A stretch of DNA of 59,884 nt from Chloroflexota bacterium (GTDB lineage Bacteria; Chloroflexota; UBA6077; CF-72). The number at the start of each line of letters is the position of its first letter. Within the stretch, counting starts at the first letter, position 1. This document shows, piece by piece, positions 42,983 to 50,903 of this stretch. A program made the translations under genes and the position numbers. The notes under the pieces were generated by a model. That model did no database searches, was not told the origin of the DNA, and saw only the letters and a program-made list of their open reading frames with translations. Location of the stretch: NCBI GenBank assembly GCA_019247515.1, contig JAFAOS010000452.1, positions 1 to 59,884 on the forward strand. The letters run 5' to 3'.

Positions 42983-43724
42983 GAGCGACATCAATGATAC
43001 GGCAGGCGGATCGGGGCGGGTAGTTGTTGTCGAGGACGATCCGCTGCAGGCAGAGTCGCTCGCCTTCATCCTGCGGCAAGAAGGCTACGTGGTGGACCTG
43101 GCCTCAACCGGCGCGGAGGCGCTGGTCATCGCACTCAATCAGCCCGCTCCCGACACGGTCCTGCTGGACGTTGCCTTGCCGGACCTGAGCGGCGTCGAGG
43201 TCGCGCGTCGGCTGAGGGCTGGTTCGAACGTGCCGATCATCATGCTGACCGCGCGACGCAACGAGATCGACAAAATCACTGGTCTGGACGCCGGCGCGGA
43301 CGACTATGTCACCAAGCCGTTCAGCCACGGTGAGCTGCTGGCCCGCATCCGCGCCCAGATTCGGCGGGTGCCCACGACCCCGGATGCCGCGGACGTGGTG
43401 CACGGGGTCTACACCGTTGGCCAGCTACGGCTGGACATCGGTGTGCGGCGCATCACGCGCGAGGAGCGGGTGATCGACGTGTCGGCGCGCGAATTCGACA
43501 TCCTGCGGCATCTGGCGGAAGCGGCGGGTCGGGTGGTCGAGCGCCAGCAGCTCTTCAACAGCGTCTGGGGCCCGTCTTTTTATGGTGACGAGCGTGCGCT
43601 GGATGTCTACATCCGGATGATTCGCAAGAAGATCGAGCCAGATCCCAGTCGACCGATGTATTTGCACACGGTTCGGGGCGTAGGCTACCGGTTGGCAGAG
43701 GAGCGCGCCGCGGACGAGTGTTGA
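42981..43724 (+). CDS. OmpR/PhoB-family response regulator
   Basis: A 247-residue DNA-binding regulator. Receiver domain at about 14-127: acidic pair in VVVVEDDPLQAESL, phosphoacceptor aspartate in TVLLDVALPDLSG, threonine/lysine switch in IIMLTARRNEID and GADDYVTKPF. Winged-helix domain at about 150-245: VIDVSAREFDILRHLAEAAGRVVERQQLF, DERALDVYIRMIRKKIEPDP, and HTVRGVGYRL. ATG 42981 was chosen over an upstream GTG (42888) because it matches the usual length and is preceded by a -10 box. The stop overlaps the kinase start by seven bases. Targets are unknown. Confidence 0.92.
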   Translation: MSDINDTAGGSGRVVVVEDDPLQAESLAFILRQEGYVVDLASTGAEALVIALNQPAPDTVLLDVALPDLSGVEVARRLRAGSNVPIIMLTARRNEIDKITGLDAGADDYVTKPFSHGELLARIRAQIRRVPTTPDAADVVHGVYTVGQLRLDIGVRRITREERVIDVSAREFDILRHLAEAAGRVVERQQLFNSVWGPSFYGDERALDVYIRMIRKKIEPDPSRPMYLHTVRGVGYRLAEERAADEC

Positions 43725-45229
43725 GATCCCCGCTGAGCAGTCTTCGCGGACGACTGGCCTTCACCTACGCCTGTCTGGCCGTGCTGGGGGTTGCGGTCTC
43801 GGCGCTGTACACGGCCACGACGGTTCGCAACGGTCTGCACGATCGCGTCGTGCTGGACCTGGCCGACGAGGCGCGGCTGCTGGCCAACGAGGTGAGCGAG
43901 CCACTGGCTCAGTCCAATTTTGCGGCCGTCGGCGCTGAAGTCAAAGGCGCGGAAACCCTGACGCACGCGCGCCTGGTCATCGTCAATCCCTCGGGAGAAG
44001 TCGTCGCGGTCACCCGCGGTTGGACGCTCAACGACGATGACGGCGACCTCGAGGCGGCACTGTCCGGCGCGACGACGGTCGACACCGGCGGCACCGACGG
44101 GTTGTTCGGCGGCGCCGACAGCGTGCAGGTCAGCGTGCCGATCGCTCTGGATGACGGCACGATCGTGGGCGCGCTCCAGGCGACGTACAGCGTGGACGAG
44201 GTGCAGGCCATCGTCAGTCGGCTGAATCTGACGTCGCTGGCGCTGGCAATCGGCACGATGGCGCTCGCGGCGGTTGCGGGTTTGCTGCTGGCCACCTCGG
44301 TGGCCCGCCCCGCCGGTCAGGTCGCCGAGGCAGCACGGACGTTCGCGAGGCGGCGGGCCTTCGGCCCGCAGGCGCTGAACGCGTTTCCGGAGCCGTTACC
44401 CGAGCCACGCGGAAGCACCGACGAGATTCGCGCCATGGTCGAAGCCTTCAACAGCATGGGCGATCAACTCCGAGTGCACGAACAGGCACGCCGCGAGTTT
44501 GCCTCGGATGTCTCGCACGAGCTCCACTCGTTGGCCTCGGCAATGCAGACCGCGGCGGAGGCGCTCGAGCGCGGCGCCGCGGAAGCAAACCCTGCCCTGG
44601 GACAGCGCCTGGTCCAGGGGCTGGTTGGCCATACGCGCCGTCTCGTGCGACTGGCGGACGATTTGCTCGAGCTCGCTCGCTGGGAAGGTGGGCGGCTGCG
44701 CATCGACTCCGAAGACGTCGATCTGGCCGAGCTGGTGCGCGGCACGCTCGACGAATGGACGCCCGAGGCGAGTCGGCGGGGCATCAGCCTGCAGGTGCGG
44801 CTGCCCGTCGGACCGCTGCCGCTCAAGGGGGATCCGATCCGCCTTTCGCAGGCGCTCGGCAACCTGATCGAGAACGCGTTGAAGTACGCCGGACCGAATG
44901 GCTGGGTGCGCGTCGACGTCGCGCCCGAGTTGTTCGGCAGTTACGAGCTGGCGGTGAGTGACTCCGGTCCGGGCATCCCGCTTGACGTGTTGCCCCGGGT
45001 GTTCGAACGCTACTTTCGGGTTGAAGGGCGGGCGAGCGGCGGACCGGGTGGCATGGGCCTCGGCCTCGCCATCGCCCGCGCCATTGTGCTCGCCCATGGC
45101 GGCGAGCTGACCGCCGAGAGCCCGCGCGGGAGCGGCGCGCGCTTCGTCCTGCGCCTGCCGGTGCCGCCGACCGCCATCGGCCCGGCCCGCCCGCTGGCCA
45201 CCGCGACGACGGCTGGCGTCCGGGAGTAA
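43718..45229 (+). CDS. sensor histidine kinase
   Basis: A 503-residue membrane kinase pairing with the upstream regulator. TM1 (about 14-34) and TM2 (about 172-195) bracket an extracellular sensor of about 135 residues. A HAMP-like segment follows, then HisKA with ASDVSHELHSLASAMQTAAEALE, in which the phosphorylated histidine is kept but the usual RTPL after it is replaced by HSLA. The ATPase domain has N box NLIENALKYAG, G1 VSDSGPGIPLDVLPRVFERYFRV and G2 GGMGLGLAIARAIV. GTG 43718 overlaps the regulator's stop. The signal is unknown. Confidence 0.9.
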   Translation: MLRSPLSSLRGRLAFTYACLAVLGVAVSALYTATTVRNGLHDRVVLDLADEARLLANEVSEPLAQSNFAAVGAEVKGAETLTHARLVIVNPSGEVVAVTRGWTLNDDDGDLEAALSGATTVDTGGTDGLFGGADSVQVSVPIALDDGTIVGALQATYSVDEVQAIVSRLNLTSLALAIGTMALAAVAGLLLATSVARPAGQVAEAARTFARRRAFGPQALNAFPEPLPEPRGSTDEIRAMVEAFNSMGDQLRVHEQARREFASDVSHELHSLASAMQTAAEALERGAAEANPALGQRLVQGLVGHTRRLVRLADDLLELARWEGGRLRIDSEDVDLAELVRGTLDEWTPEASRRGISLQVRLPVGPLPLKGDPIRLSQALGNLIENALKYAGPNGWVRVDVAPELFGSYELAVSDSGPGIPLDVLPRVFERYFRVEGRASGGPGGMGLGLAIARAIVLAHGGELTAESPRGSGARFVLRLPVPPTAIGPARPLATATTAGVRE

Positions 45230-45240
45230 CAACCAGAGGT

Positions 45241-46083
45241 ATGCGCGCGATCGACGTACACGTCCATCCGACTGACGAACGCATCTCACGCGCCTGGGGC
45301 GGCGAGCAGGCGGATGCCGAACGCTTCTTTCGTGGCCCGTGGACGCACGAGGACCTGGATGCCACTGCCGCCCGCTACGCGGCGCTCGATACGCTGGCCG
45401 TCTTGCTTGGCGCCGATGCCGAGACAACCACCGGCGTGCCTGCCTATCCGAATGACGAGCTTGCGGCGGCGTGTCGCAAGTATCCAGATCGGTTCATCGG
45501 CTTCGCGGGGATCGACCCCTGGAAAGGCGAACTGGCGATTCGCGAGCTCGAGCGGTGCGCACGCGAGCTGGGACTCAAGGGCGCCAAGTTCCACCCCGGC
45601 AGACAGGAGTTCTATCCCAACGACCGACGCTTCTATCCACTCTTCGAAGCCGCCTCCGCGCTCGGCATGCCTGTCCTGTTCCACACCGGCATGATGGCCG
45701 CCGGCGCGGGGACCCCTGGCGGGCGCGGCGTGCGACTCGACTTCACCCGACCCATCTACCTCGACCACCTCGCCGCCGACTTCCCCCAACTGACCATCAT
45801 CGCCGCGCACCCTTCCTGGCCGTGGGCTGACGAAGGTCTGGCGCTGGCTCGCCACAAGAGCAACGTGTTCCTGGACCTCAGCGGCTACTCGCCGAAGTAC
45901 ATCCCGCCGCAGTACATCCAGTTCGCCAACACCCTGCTGCAAGACCAGATGCTGTTCGGCAGTGACTATCCATTCATTCCGCCTGAGCGCTGGCTGGCCG
46001 ACTTTGAAGAAGCTGGTTTTCGCCCGCAAGTCCATGACAAGGTCCTGCGGTTGAACGCCCAGCGCGCGCTCGGCCTGGCGTGA
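45241..46083 (+). CDS. amidohydrolase 2-family metal-dependent hydrolase
   Basis: A 280-residue TIM-barrel amidohydrolase of the decarboxylase-like branch (ACMSD/uracil-related). Metal ligands are expected in DVHVHP (N-terminus), VLFHTGMM (about 153), IAAHPSWPWADE (about 180) and the aspartate in MLFGSDYPFIPPERWL. GLKGAKFHPGRQEFYPND is the usual phosphate/carboxylate region. Decarboxylation or hydrolysis of a small aromatic or cyclic acid is possible; the substrate is not evident. ATG 45241 has AGAGGT just upstream. The last four bases overlap the RNase H gene. Confidence 0.85.
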   Translation: MRAIDVHVHPTDERISRAWGGEQADAERFFRGPWTHEDLDATAARYAALDTLAVLLGADAETTTGVPAYPNDELAAACRKYPDRFIGFAGIDPWKGELAIRELERCARELGLKGAKFHPGRQEFYPNDRRFYPLFEAASALGMPVLFHTGMMAAGAGTPGGRGVRLDFTRPIYLDHLAADFPQLTIIAAHPSWPWADEGLALARHKSNVFLDLSGYSPKYIPPQYIQFANTLLQDQMLFGSDYPFIPPERWLADFEEAGFRPQVHDKVLRLNAQRALGLA

Positions 46084-46766
46084 AGGCGTACGGCGTTGAG
46101 GACCTGACGGAGTTCGCGGCGCGCCTCGCCGAACTGCGGTGGACCTCGGAACCACCGCCCAAAGCTGGCAAGTTCGTCGCCTATACCGATGGCGCGTGCT
46201 TTGGCAACCCGCGCGGGCCGGGCGGCTGGGCGGCCGCGGTGTTCGCGGACGTGGGGGTGTGGCACTTGTTTGGCCATCTCTCGTCCACGTCCAATAACCG
46301 AGCCGAGGCGCTCGGCGTGCTGGGCGCACTCGAATGGGTCCCGAGCGGCTCGACCCTCGAGCTGCACTCTGATTCGGAGTTGACCATTCGCCAGCTCGAA
46401 GGTCGCTACAAAGTGAAATCCAATACGGACATCTGGGATGAGATTCGACGCGTGCGCGCCAGCAAGCGCATCGATCTCGCCCCTGAGTGGGTGCGCGGCC
46501 ATGCGGGCGACGTGTTGAACGACCTGGCGGATCGGCTGTCTAAAATCGGCGCGCGGAACGGCACACTGGACGATCTCGGATCAACCAGCAGCCGCGCCGC
46601 GGCGCCACGGCGCGAACCGCCTGAGTTGATCGGGCTGGTCCCCAGCGGTGATTGGGAGCGCGAGTTTCTGCGTTCGGTGCGAGATCAACTGCGCCGCGGG
46701 CGGGCGCTCAGTCCCAAACAGCAGGCGGTGGTCGACCGCATTCGCGCCCGCGCCGCCTCCGCCTGA
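46080..46766 (+). CDS. rnhA: ribonuclease HI with C-terminal extension
   Basis: Removes RNA from RNA-DNA hybrids. The catalytic set is complete: aspartate in AYTDGACFGNPRGPGGWA, glutamate in STSNNRAEALGVLGAL, aspartate in LELHSDSELTIRQLEG and the last aspartate in GHAGDVLNDLADRLS. The handle region is present in short form (KVKSNTDIWDEI). The RNase domain ends near residue 155; a further 70 residues (PELIGLVPSGDWEREFLRSVRDQLRRGRALSPKQQ) form a helical, arginine-rich tail that also appears in some Chloroflexota proteins as a small nucleic-acid-associated helix pair, in my judgement. GTG 46080 overlaps the amidohydrolase stop. Confidence 0.92.
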   Translation: MKAYGVEDLTEFAARLAELRWTSEPPPKAGKFVAYTDGACFGNPRGPGGWAAAVFADVGVWHLFGHLSSTSNNRAEALGVLGALEWVPSGSTLELHSDSELTIRQLEGRYKVKSNTDIWDEIRRVRASKRIDLAPEWVRGHAGDVLNDLADRLSKIGARNGTLDDLGSTSSRAAAPRREPPELIGLVPSGDWEREFLRSVRDQLRRGRALSPKQQAVVDRIRARAASA

Positions 46767-46779
46767 GTCCTGAGTACAG

Positions 46780-46812
46780 AAAAAAGGGCGGCCCTTGGCA
46801 GGCGGGCCGCCC
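46780..46812 (-). terminator. intrinsic terminator reading on the minus strand
   Basis: GGGCGGCCC (46786-46794) and GGGCCGCCC (46804-46812) pair perfectly; on the minus strand the stem is followed by TTTTTT (46785-46780). It has no T-run on the plus strand, so its polarity points to a minus-strand transcript from the gap to its right. Confidence 0.65.
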
Positions 46813-47121
46813 TCGAGAAAGGGGTGCGCGGCCGGTGGCGTAGACCGGGCGCTCAGAGATTGGCCGTGGTGCTGAGCCAGAGGCGCGTGTCGACGCCGAG
46901 GCCGAGCTGCTCCCCCGCCGCACCCCGCGCGTGCGGACAGTCCGCGACTGGTACTCGCGGATCAGCTCGACCTCGGTGATCTGCACTCGCACCACGTGCG
47001 TATGTAGGTTGCGAGCCAGGGTCGCTCAGCAGCGGTCGACAAGCGAGAGTGGAGCGGTACCGGACCGACCCAAAAACCGGTACATCTGCGCCCCCAGGGG
47101 CGACAGGCAGGCGGGTTCAGG
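46813..47121. other. gap between rnhA and the STAND regulator
   Basis: No gene is recognised in this 309-base stretch. On the minus strand a frame ends at 46853 with GVDTRLWLSTTANL and another carries VRVQITEVELIREYQSRTVR; they could be pieces of one decayed small gene ending just before the minus-strand terminator. There is no tRNA-like or conserved RNA structure that I can identify. Confidence 0.3.
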
Positions 47122-49518
47122 ATGTCGTTTGCGCAACACCTCCGCGGCCTGCGGCGCGATCTCGATCTGACGCAGGCGGAGCTCGGCAGCAGGGCAGGCT
47201 GTTCCGTAAATACGATTCGCAAGCTCGAGGCCGACGAGCGTCGTCCTTCGCGGCAGCTCGCCGCGCAGCTCGCGGCCGCCCTGGACTTGCCACAGCGCGA
47301 ACGCCTCGAGTTCGTGCGCCTGGCGCGGGGAACGGAGGCCATTGGCCGCTTGCGCCTGCCGGCGCCGGTGACGCGGCTGATCGGCCGTGAAGCTGACCTC
47401 TTGGCCTTGCGTGAGCGATTGCTCGATGCCGACATCCGTCTGCTGACCCTGGTGGGTCCGCCTGGGGTCGGCAAGACACGCCTGGCGCTGCAGCTCGCGA
47501 CCGACCTCCAGGAGGCCTTCCGCGACGGAGCGGCCTTCGTGCCGCTGGAGGCGGTGCGCGAGCCGAAGCTTGTCGTCGAGGCCGTCGCGCACGCGCTCGG
47601 GGTTCGAGGTTCAGCGGGACGGTCGCTCGAACAGGCCGTCGCCGATTACATACGCCCGCGTCAGCTGCTGCTGGTCCTGGACAACTTCGAACAGGTCCTG
47701 CCAGCCGGTCACCTCGTCGGACGTCTGCTCGCCGATTGTCCGCGGTTGGCAGTCTTGACCACGAGCCGCGAGGCACTCGGTGTCTACGGCGAGCACGTCT
47801 ACAGCGTGCCCGCGCTCGAGGTCCCGCGGGCGGCGGCCCGCCGCGCCGGTCGCAGCGCCTCCGAGGCGCTCTTTCTGGAACGCGCTCGCGCGGTCCGCCC
47901 CACGCTGGCGCGCGCCACGCCCGACGACCTGTCGGCGGTGGCCGAGATCTGTCGCAGGCTCGAAGGCTTGCCGCTGGCGATTGAGCTGGCGGCGTCGCGC
48001 ACGCGGTCGATGAGTCCCGTCAGTCTGGTGAGCGAGCTCACCCAACGCCTGGACGTGCTGTCCGCCGGGCCATCGAACTTCACGTCGCGGCAACGCTCGA
48101 TGCGCGGCGCGCTGGACTGGAGCCACGAACTGCTCACGGAAATCGAGCAACGCCTGTTCCGCCGCATGTCCGTCCTTCGGGGCGGCGCCACGTTCGCGGC
48201 GATCGACGGGGTGTGCGGCGAAGGGCCCTCGCGCTCCACACGTCAAGTGGTCGACAGCCTGGTCGACAAGAGCCTGCTCACGCGTGCCGACGATGCGGAC
48301 GCGCGCGTCACGATGCTCGAAGTCGTCCGTGAGTACGCCACCGAGCAGATGCGGCTGGTTGACGGGCCGGCGCGGGTCGAGTCTGGTCGGCGCTGCCACG
48401 CCGAGTTCTTCGCCAGGCTCGCCGACGCGGCCCCGGGCGGGCTCCGCGCGCACGAACAGCTCACCTGGCTCAACCGTCTCGAGCTCGACCACGACAACCT
48501 GCAGGCCGCGCTGGACTGGTCGCTCCAGCGCCGCGACCCCGAGCTGGTGGGCCGGCTGGCGGCGGGCATCTGGCCGTTCTGGCGCGCGCGAGCCTACTTC
48601 CATGAAGGCTCGCGCTGGCTGGACGCGGCGCTGGGCCTGGGAGACGCACTGCCCCAGCAGAGCCACGCGTCGATCCTCAACGGCGCGGGCGTGCTGGCGA
48701 TCCTGCAGGCGGACTACTCGACGGCGACCGACAGGCTGCAGGCGGCCCTGGCGCTGTACCGCGAGCTCGACGACCAGCTCGGCGTGGCGTTCGTTCTGAG
48801 CAATCTTGGCTGGACAGCGTATGACACGGAGGACGTCGAACGCGCCGAGGAGTTGTTCAATGCGAGCTTGCGCATCCGTCGACAGCTCGGCGACCGCTGG
48901 GGCGAGGCCATCTCGGTCAACAACCTGGGCATGATCGCCGTCACGCGCGACGATCCACGCCAGGCAGCGGAGTTGTTTGCGCAGAGCGCCAGCCTGTGCG
49001 AGCGCGAGGGTGACTCCATGAGCATGGCGCAGGCGCTCACCAACCAGGGGTGGGCCCTCCAGCTGCTGGGCGATTACGCGGGCGCGAGCCGGCTGTTTTC
49101 GCAGAGTCTGGCGCTGGCCGAGCGCTTTCAGGACTCCCGTCGCGTGGCCAACAACCTGGCCAGCATGGCGCTGATGGCCGTCTACCGTGGCGACTATGCG
49201 TCCGGTGGCGACCTGTTTACCGACAGTCTGACCATCTTTTACGAATTGCACGAGCGACGCGGCGTGGCCGAGAGCCTGGAGGGGCTGGCAGGCGTCGCCG
49301 CGCTGCAACATCGGCCCGCGGACGCGGCGCGCCTGTTCGGGCTGGCGGCAGCGCTGCGCGAGAGCGCTGGTGCGCCCCTGCTGGCCGGCGACCGGGCGCG
49401 GTACGAGGCCGCGCTGACGGCCGCCAGGGAGCAGCTGGCCGACCCGGCGTGGTCCGAGGCGTGGCAATCAGGCCGCGAAGCTGACCTGGACGCGGAAATC
49501 GGCAGGCTGATCGATTAG
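47122..49518 (+). CDS. STAND ATPase regulator: XRE HTH, NB-ARC ATPase, TPR
   Basis: A 798-residue signal-transduction ATPase. An XRE-type HTH (residues 5-60; FAQHLRGLRRDLDLTQAELGSRAGCSVNTIRKLE) is followed by an NB-ARC/AAA module with Walker A GPPGVGKTRLAL (112-123), Walker B LLLVLDNFEQVL, the sensor TTSREAL and GLPLAIELAA. A winged-helix segment (LLTEIEQRLFRRMSVLRGG) leads into about ten TPR-like repeats (AADYSTAT..., LGVAFVLSNLGWTAYDTEDVERAEELF, GDYAGASRLFSQSLALAERF). Such proteins sense a ligand through TPRs and switch a DNA-binding domain; several HTH-TPR regulators bind short peptides. It lies across from a predicted secreted-peptide gene at 49828. Confidence 0.9.
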   Translation: MSFAQHLRGLRRDLDLTQAELGSRAGCSVNTIRKLEADERRPSRQLAAQLAAALDLPQRERLEFVRLARGTEAIGRLRLPAPVTRLIGREADLLALRERLLDADIRLLTLVGPPGVGKTRLALQLATDLQEAFRDGAAFVPLEAVREPKLVVEAVAHALGVRGSAGRSLEQAVADYIRPRQLLLVLDNFEQVLPAGHLVGRLLADCPRLAVLTTSREALGVYGEHVYSVPALEVPRAAARRAGRSASEALFLERARAVRPTLARATPDDLSAVAEICRRLEGLPLAIELAASRTRSMSPVSLVSELTQRLDVLSAGPSNFTSRQRSMRGALDWSHELLTEIEQRLFRRMSVLRGGATFAAIDGVCGEGPSRSTRQVVDSLVDKSLLTRADDADARVTMLEVVREYATEQMRLVDGPARVESGRRCHAEFFARLADAAPGGLRAHEQLTWLNRLELDHDNLQAALDWSLQRRDPELVGRLAAGIWPFWRARAYFHEGSRWLDAALGLGDALPQQSHASILNGAGVLAILQADYSTATDRLQAALALYRELDDQLGVAFVLSNLGWTAYDTEDVERAEELFNASLRIRRQLGDRWGEAISVNNLGMIAVTRDDPRQAAELFAQSASLCEREGDSMSMAQALTNQGWALQLLGDYAGASRLFSQSLALAERFQDSRRVANNLASMALMAVYRGDYASGGDLFTDSLTIFYELHERRGVAESLEGLAGVAALQHRPADAARLFGLAAALRESAGAPLLAGDRARYEAALTAAREQLADPAWSEAWQSGREADLDAEIGRLID

Positions 49519-49560
49519 CCGGCGATACGTCACCCACCGGGTGGCCAGTCGACACTGGTA

Positions 49561-49800
49561 GTGACGACCCCAAGGGGGAACAGTTTTCCTCGGCCGCCTG
49601 AGCGGGAAATGCACCGTTTCCTCGCCTGCCGAGGGACGTTTGGATTCCGCGAAACTGTCCTGCGACACCTCTCGTGACGAAGCCCACGGGGAGTGAATGG
49701 TTTTCATCGCCCGCTGAGGAACATATGGATTTCCGCGACAGGTGTTCTGCGACACCCAGCGTGACGAGCCCACTGGGAGTGAACCGTCTCCTCGCCCATT
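49561..49800. repeat. three imperfect ~85-110 bp repeats downstream of the STAND gene
   Basis: GTGACGA-anchored units begin at 49561, 49674 and 49761. The last two are closest: TGGATTCCGCGAAACTGTCC (49641) and TGGATTTCCGCGACAGGTGT (49726) are about 85 bases apart, each followed by TGCGACACC, CGTGACGA, GCCCAC and GGGAGTGAA. No reading frame is conserved across the units. A CCCCAGAGGGGACCC-type repeat ends the block. Confidence 0.7.
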
Positions 49801-49803
49801 GGT

Positions 49804-49823
49804 GGGTCCCCTCTGGGGAATCC
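49804..49823. repeat. dispersed repeat, reverse orientation
   Basis: GGGTCCCCTCTGGGGAATCC, the reverse complement of the copies at 12470 and 20283. It ends five bases before the stop codon of the small peptide gene. Confidence 0.75.
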
Positions 49824-49827
49824 TCTG

Positions 49828-49947
49828 CTACATACAACTGCAGCCGAAAGGCTTGATGATGATGTGCCCGATTTGACCGAGCGTCGGCGCGACGTGGGCT
49901 ACCGCGAGCAAGGCGGTGAAGGCCAGAGCAAGAAACCGCGCGTGCAT
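49828..49947 (-). CDS. 39-residue predicted secreted peptide
   Basis: Too short for routine gene calls. The translation is a signal-peptide-like MHARFLALAFTALLAVAHVA followed by PTLGQIGHIIIKPFGCSCM and a TAG stop. The N-terminus has a basic residue, a hydrophobic core and small residues near 17-20, as expected for Sec export. The presumed mature part, about 18-20 residues, ends in a two-cysteine motif (CSC). An AAAGG ribosome-binding site sits eight bases before the ATG. It is downstream of the sigma-like gene in the same direction, between two STAND/TPR regulators. A role as a signalling peptide or small exported factor is my inference; it could also be chance, since only one copy is seen. 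Confidence 0.5.
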   Translation of the reverse strand: MHARFLALAFTALLAVAHVAPTLGQIGHIIIKPFGCSCM

Positions 49948-50033
49948 ACCAAGTGCCTTTCGCAAGCGAACGACGCCAACAGCCGTGTACTTGCCGTTTG
50001 CAAAGGCCCGGGTACGTCCGGTGGCGCCTGACC

Positions 50034-50070
50034 GAGCGCATCCGCCAGCTGGTACCCGACGGATGCGCTC
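50034..50070. other. strong hairpin between sigma-like gene and peptide gene
   Basis: GAGCGCATCCG and CGGATGCGCTC form a perfect 11-bp stem with a 15-base loop. No T-run follows on either strand, so it is either an RNA-stabilising or processing structure in a sigma-peptide transcript or a large protein-binding palindrome. The remaining bases of 49948-50129 show nothing else recognisable. Confidence 0.55.
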
Positions 50071-50129
50071 CCACTACCGGTGCCGCGTGTGGTCTCCTTT
50101 CAGCTAGCTAGTCTTCCGATTCGCTGTGA

Positions 50130-50831
50130 TCAGGCCAGCAGGTCCCGAATGGCGCTGCTGCGCCTCAGGCGTTCGATCATGTTGCGTTTGGTGCGATAGA
50201 CGTCGAAGACGTCGTGGAACTTGTCCGGGTGGCGAGCCAGGATCTCGCGTGGAGTCAGCCCGCCGACGAATGACAGGTGCGCGACGATGCGCTCCTGAAC
50301 GCTGCTCAGCTCTCGATCGATGGTGTCCCACACTTCTCGGCCGGTTACCCGCCCGATGACCTGAGCCGCCGGATCGGCGCTGATGCACGCCTCGGGCGGC
50401 ACGTCGTCGATCGACAGGCATGCCTGCCGGCGGCGACTGCGCGCCTCGTCGAGCAGCACGCTGCCGAGGCACAGCTTCAGATACTGGAGGATGGCGGCCA
50501 GGTCGTCGAAGTGATGCACGCGGCCATTGCGGCACGCCTGCCAGAAGCGTTGGAAGGCCCGGTCGACGCAGAACCCGTCGTCTTCGACGACCAGCCCGCG
50601 CACGACGCGCCGTCCGGCTTGCGCGACGAGAATCGGGCGGTAGACCTCCATGACCGCCTGCCAGGCGGTCGCGTCCTCCTCCTCCATGGCTCGTCGGAAC
50701 AGCTCGAGCCCCGCCGCATCGTCGGTAGCTTCCCCGCGCCCATAAATGGTCTCCTGAGCCTGAGCCTCAGCTCGAAGCTCGACCAGTGACAGCTGGCGCA
50801 GATCGCGGTCACGTTGAGTCTCGGTCTGCAT
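50130..50831 (-). CDS. sigma-70-like (ECF-related) RNA polymerase sigma factor
   Basis: A 233-residue protein. Region 2-like: FRRAMEEEDATAWQAVMEVYRPILVAQAG and FQRFWQACRNGRVHHFDDLAAILQYLKLCLGSVLLDEARSRRR (residues about 48-130), the helix used to bind core RNA polymerase and the -10. Region 4-like: ELSSVQERIVAHLSFVGGLTPREILARHPDKFHDVFDVYRTKRNMIERLRR (about 175-228), with a helix-turn-helix in LTPREILARHPDKF. The sequence is divergent from classical ECFs, so its promoter specificity is not predictable. No anti-sigma gene is adjacent. ATG 50831 lies six bases after a TAGGGT box. It is divergent from the BTAD regulator. Confidence 0.78.
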   Translation of the reverse strand: MQTETQRDRDLRQLSLVELRAEAQAQETIYGRGEATDDAAGLELFRRAMEEEDATAWQAVMEVYRPILVAQAGRRVVRGLVVEDDGFCVDRAFQRFWQACRNGRVHHFDDLAAILQYLKLCLGSVLLDEARSRRRQACLSIDDVPPEACISADPAAQVIGRVTGREVWDTIDRELSSVQERIVAHLSFVGGLTPREILARHPDKFHDVFDVYRTKRNMIERLRRSSAIRDLLA

Positions 50832-50832
50832 G

Positions 50833-50881
50833 GTGTCACCCTAGAAAGCCAGCGTTGCCGGCCTGTGACACGCGCGTTGCA
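50833..50881. promoter_or_regulatory. spaced inverted repeat in the divergent promoter
   Basis: GTGTCAC (50833-50839) and GTGACAC (50875-50881) are perfect complements 35 bases apart, flanking the -10 of the sigma-like gene. They may bind the BTAD regulator encoded divergently. Confidence 0.35.
50838..50843 (-). promoter_or_regulatory. -10 box TAGGGT, leaderless start of the sigma-like gene
   Basis: TAGGGT on the minus strand ends six bases before the ATG at 50831. Confidence 0.5.
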
Positions 50882-50903
50882 GAATCAGGCAGCAGGAGCA
50901 GGA

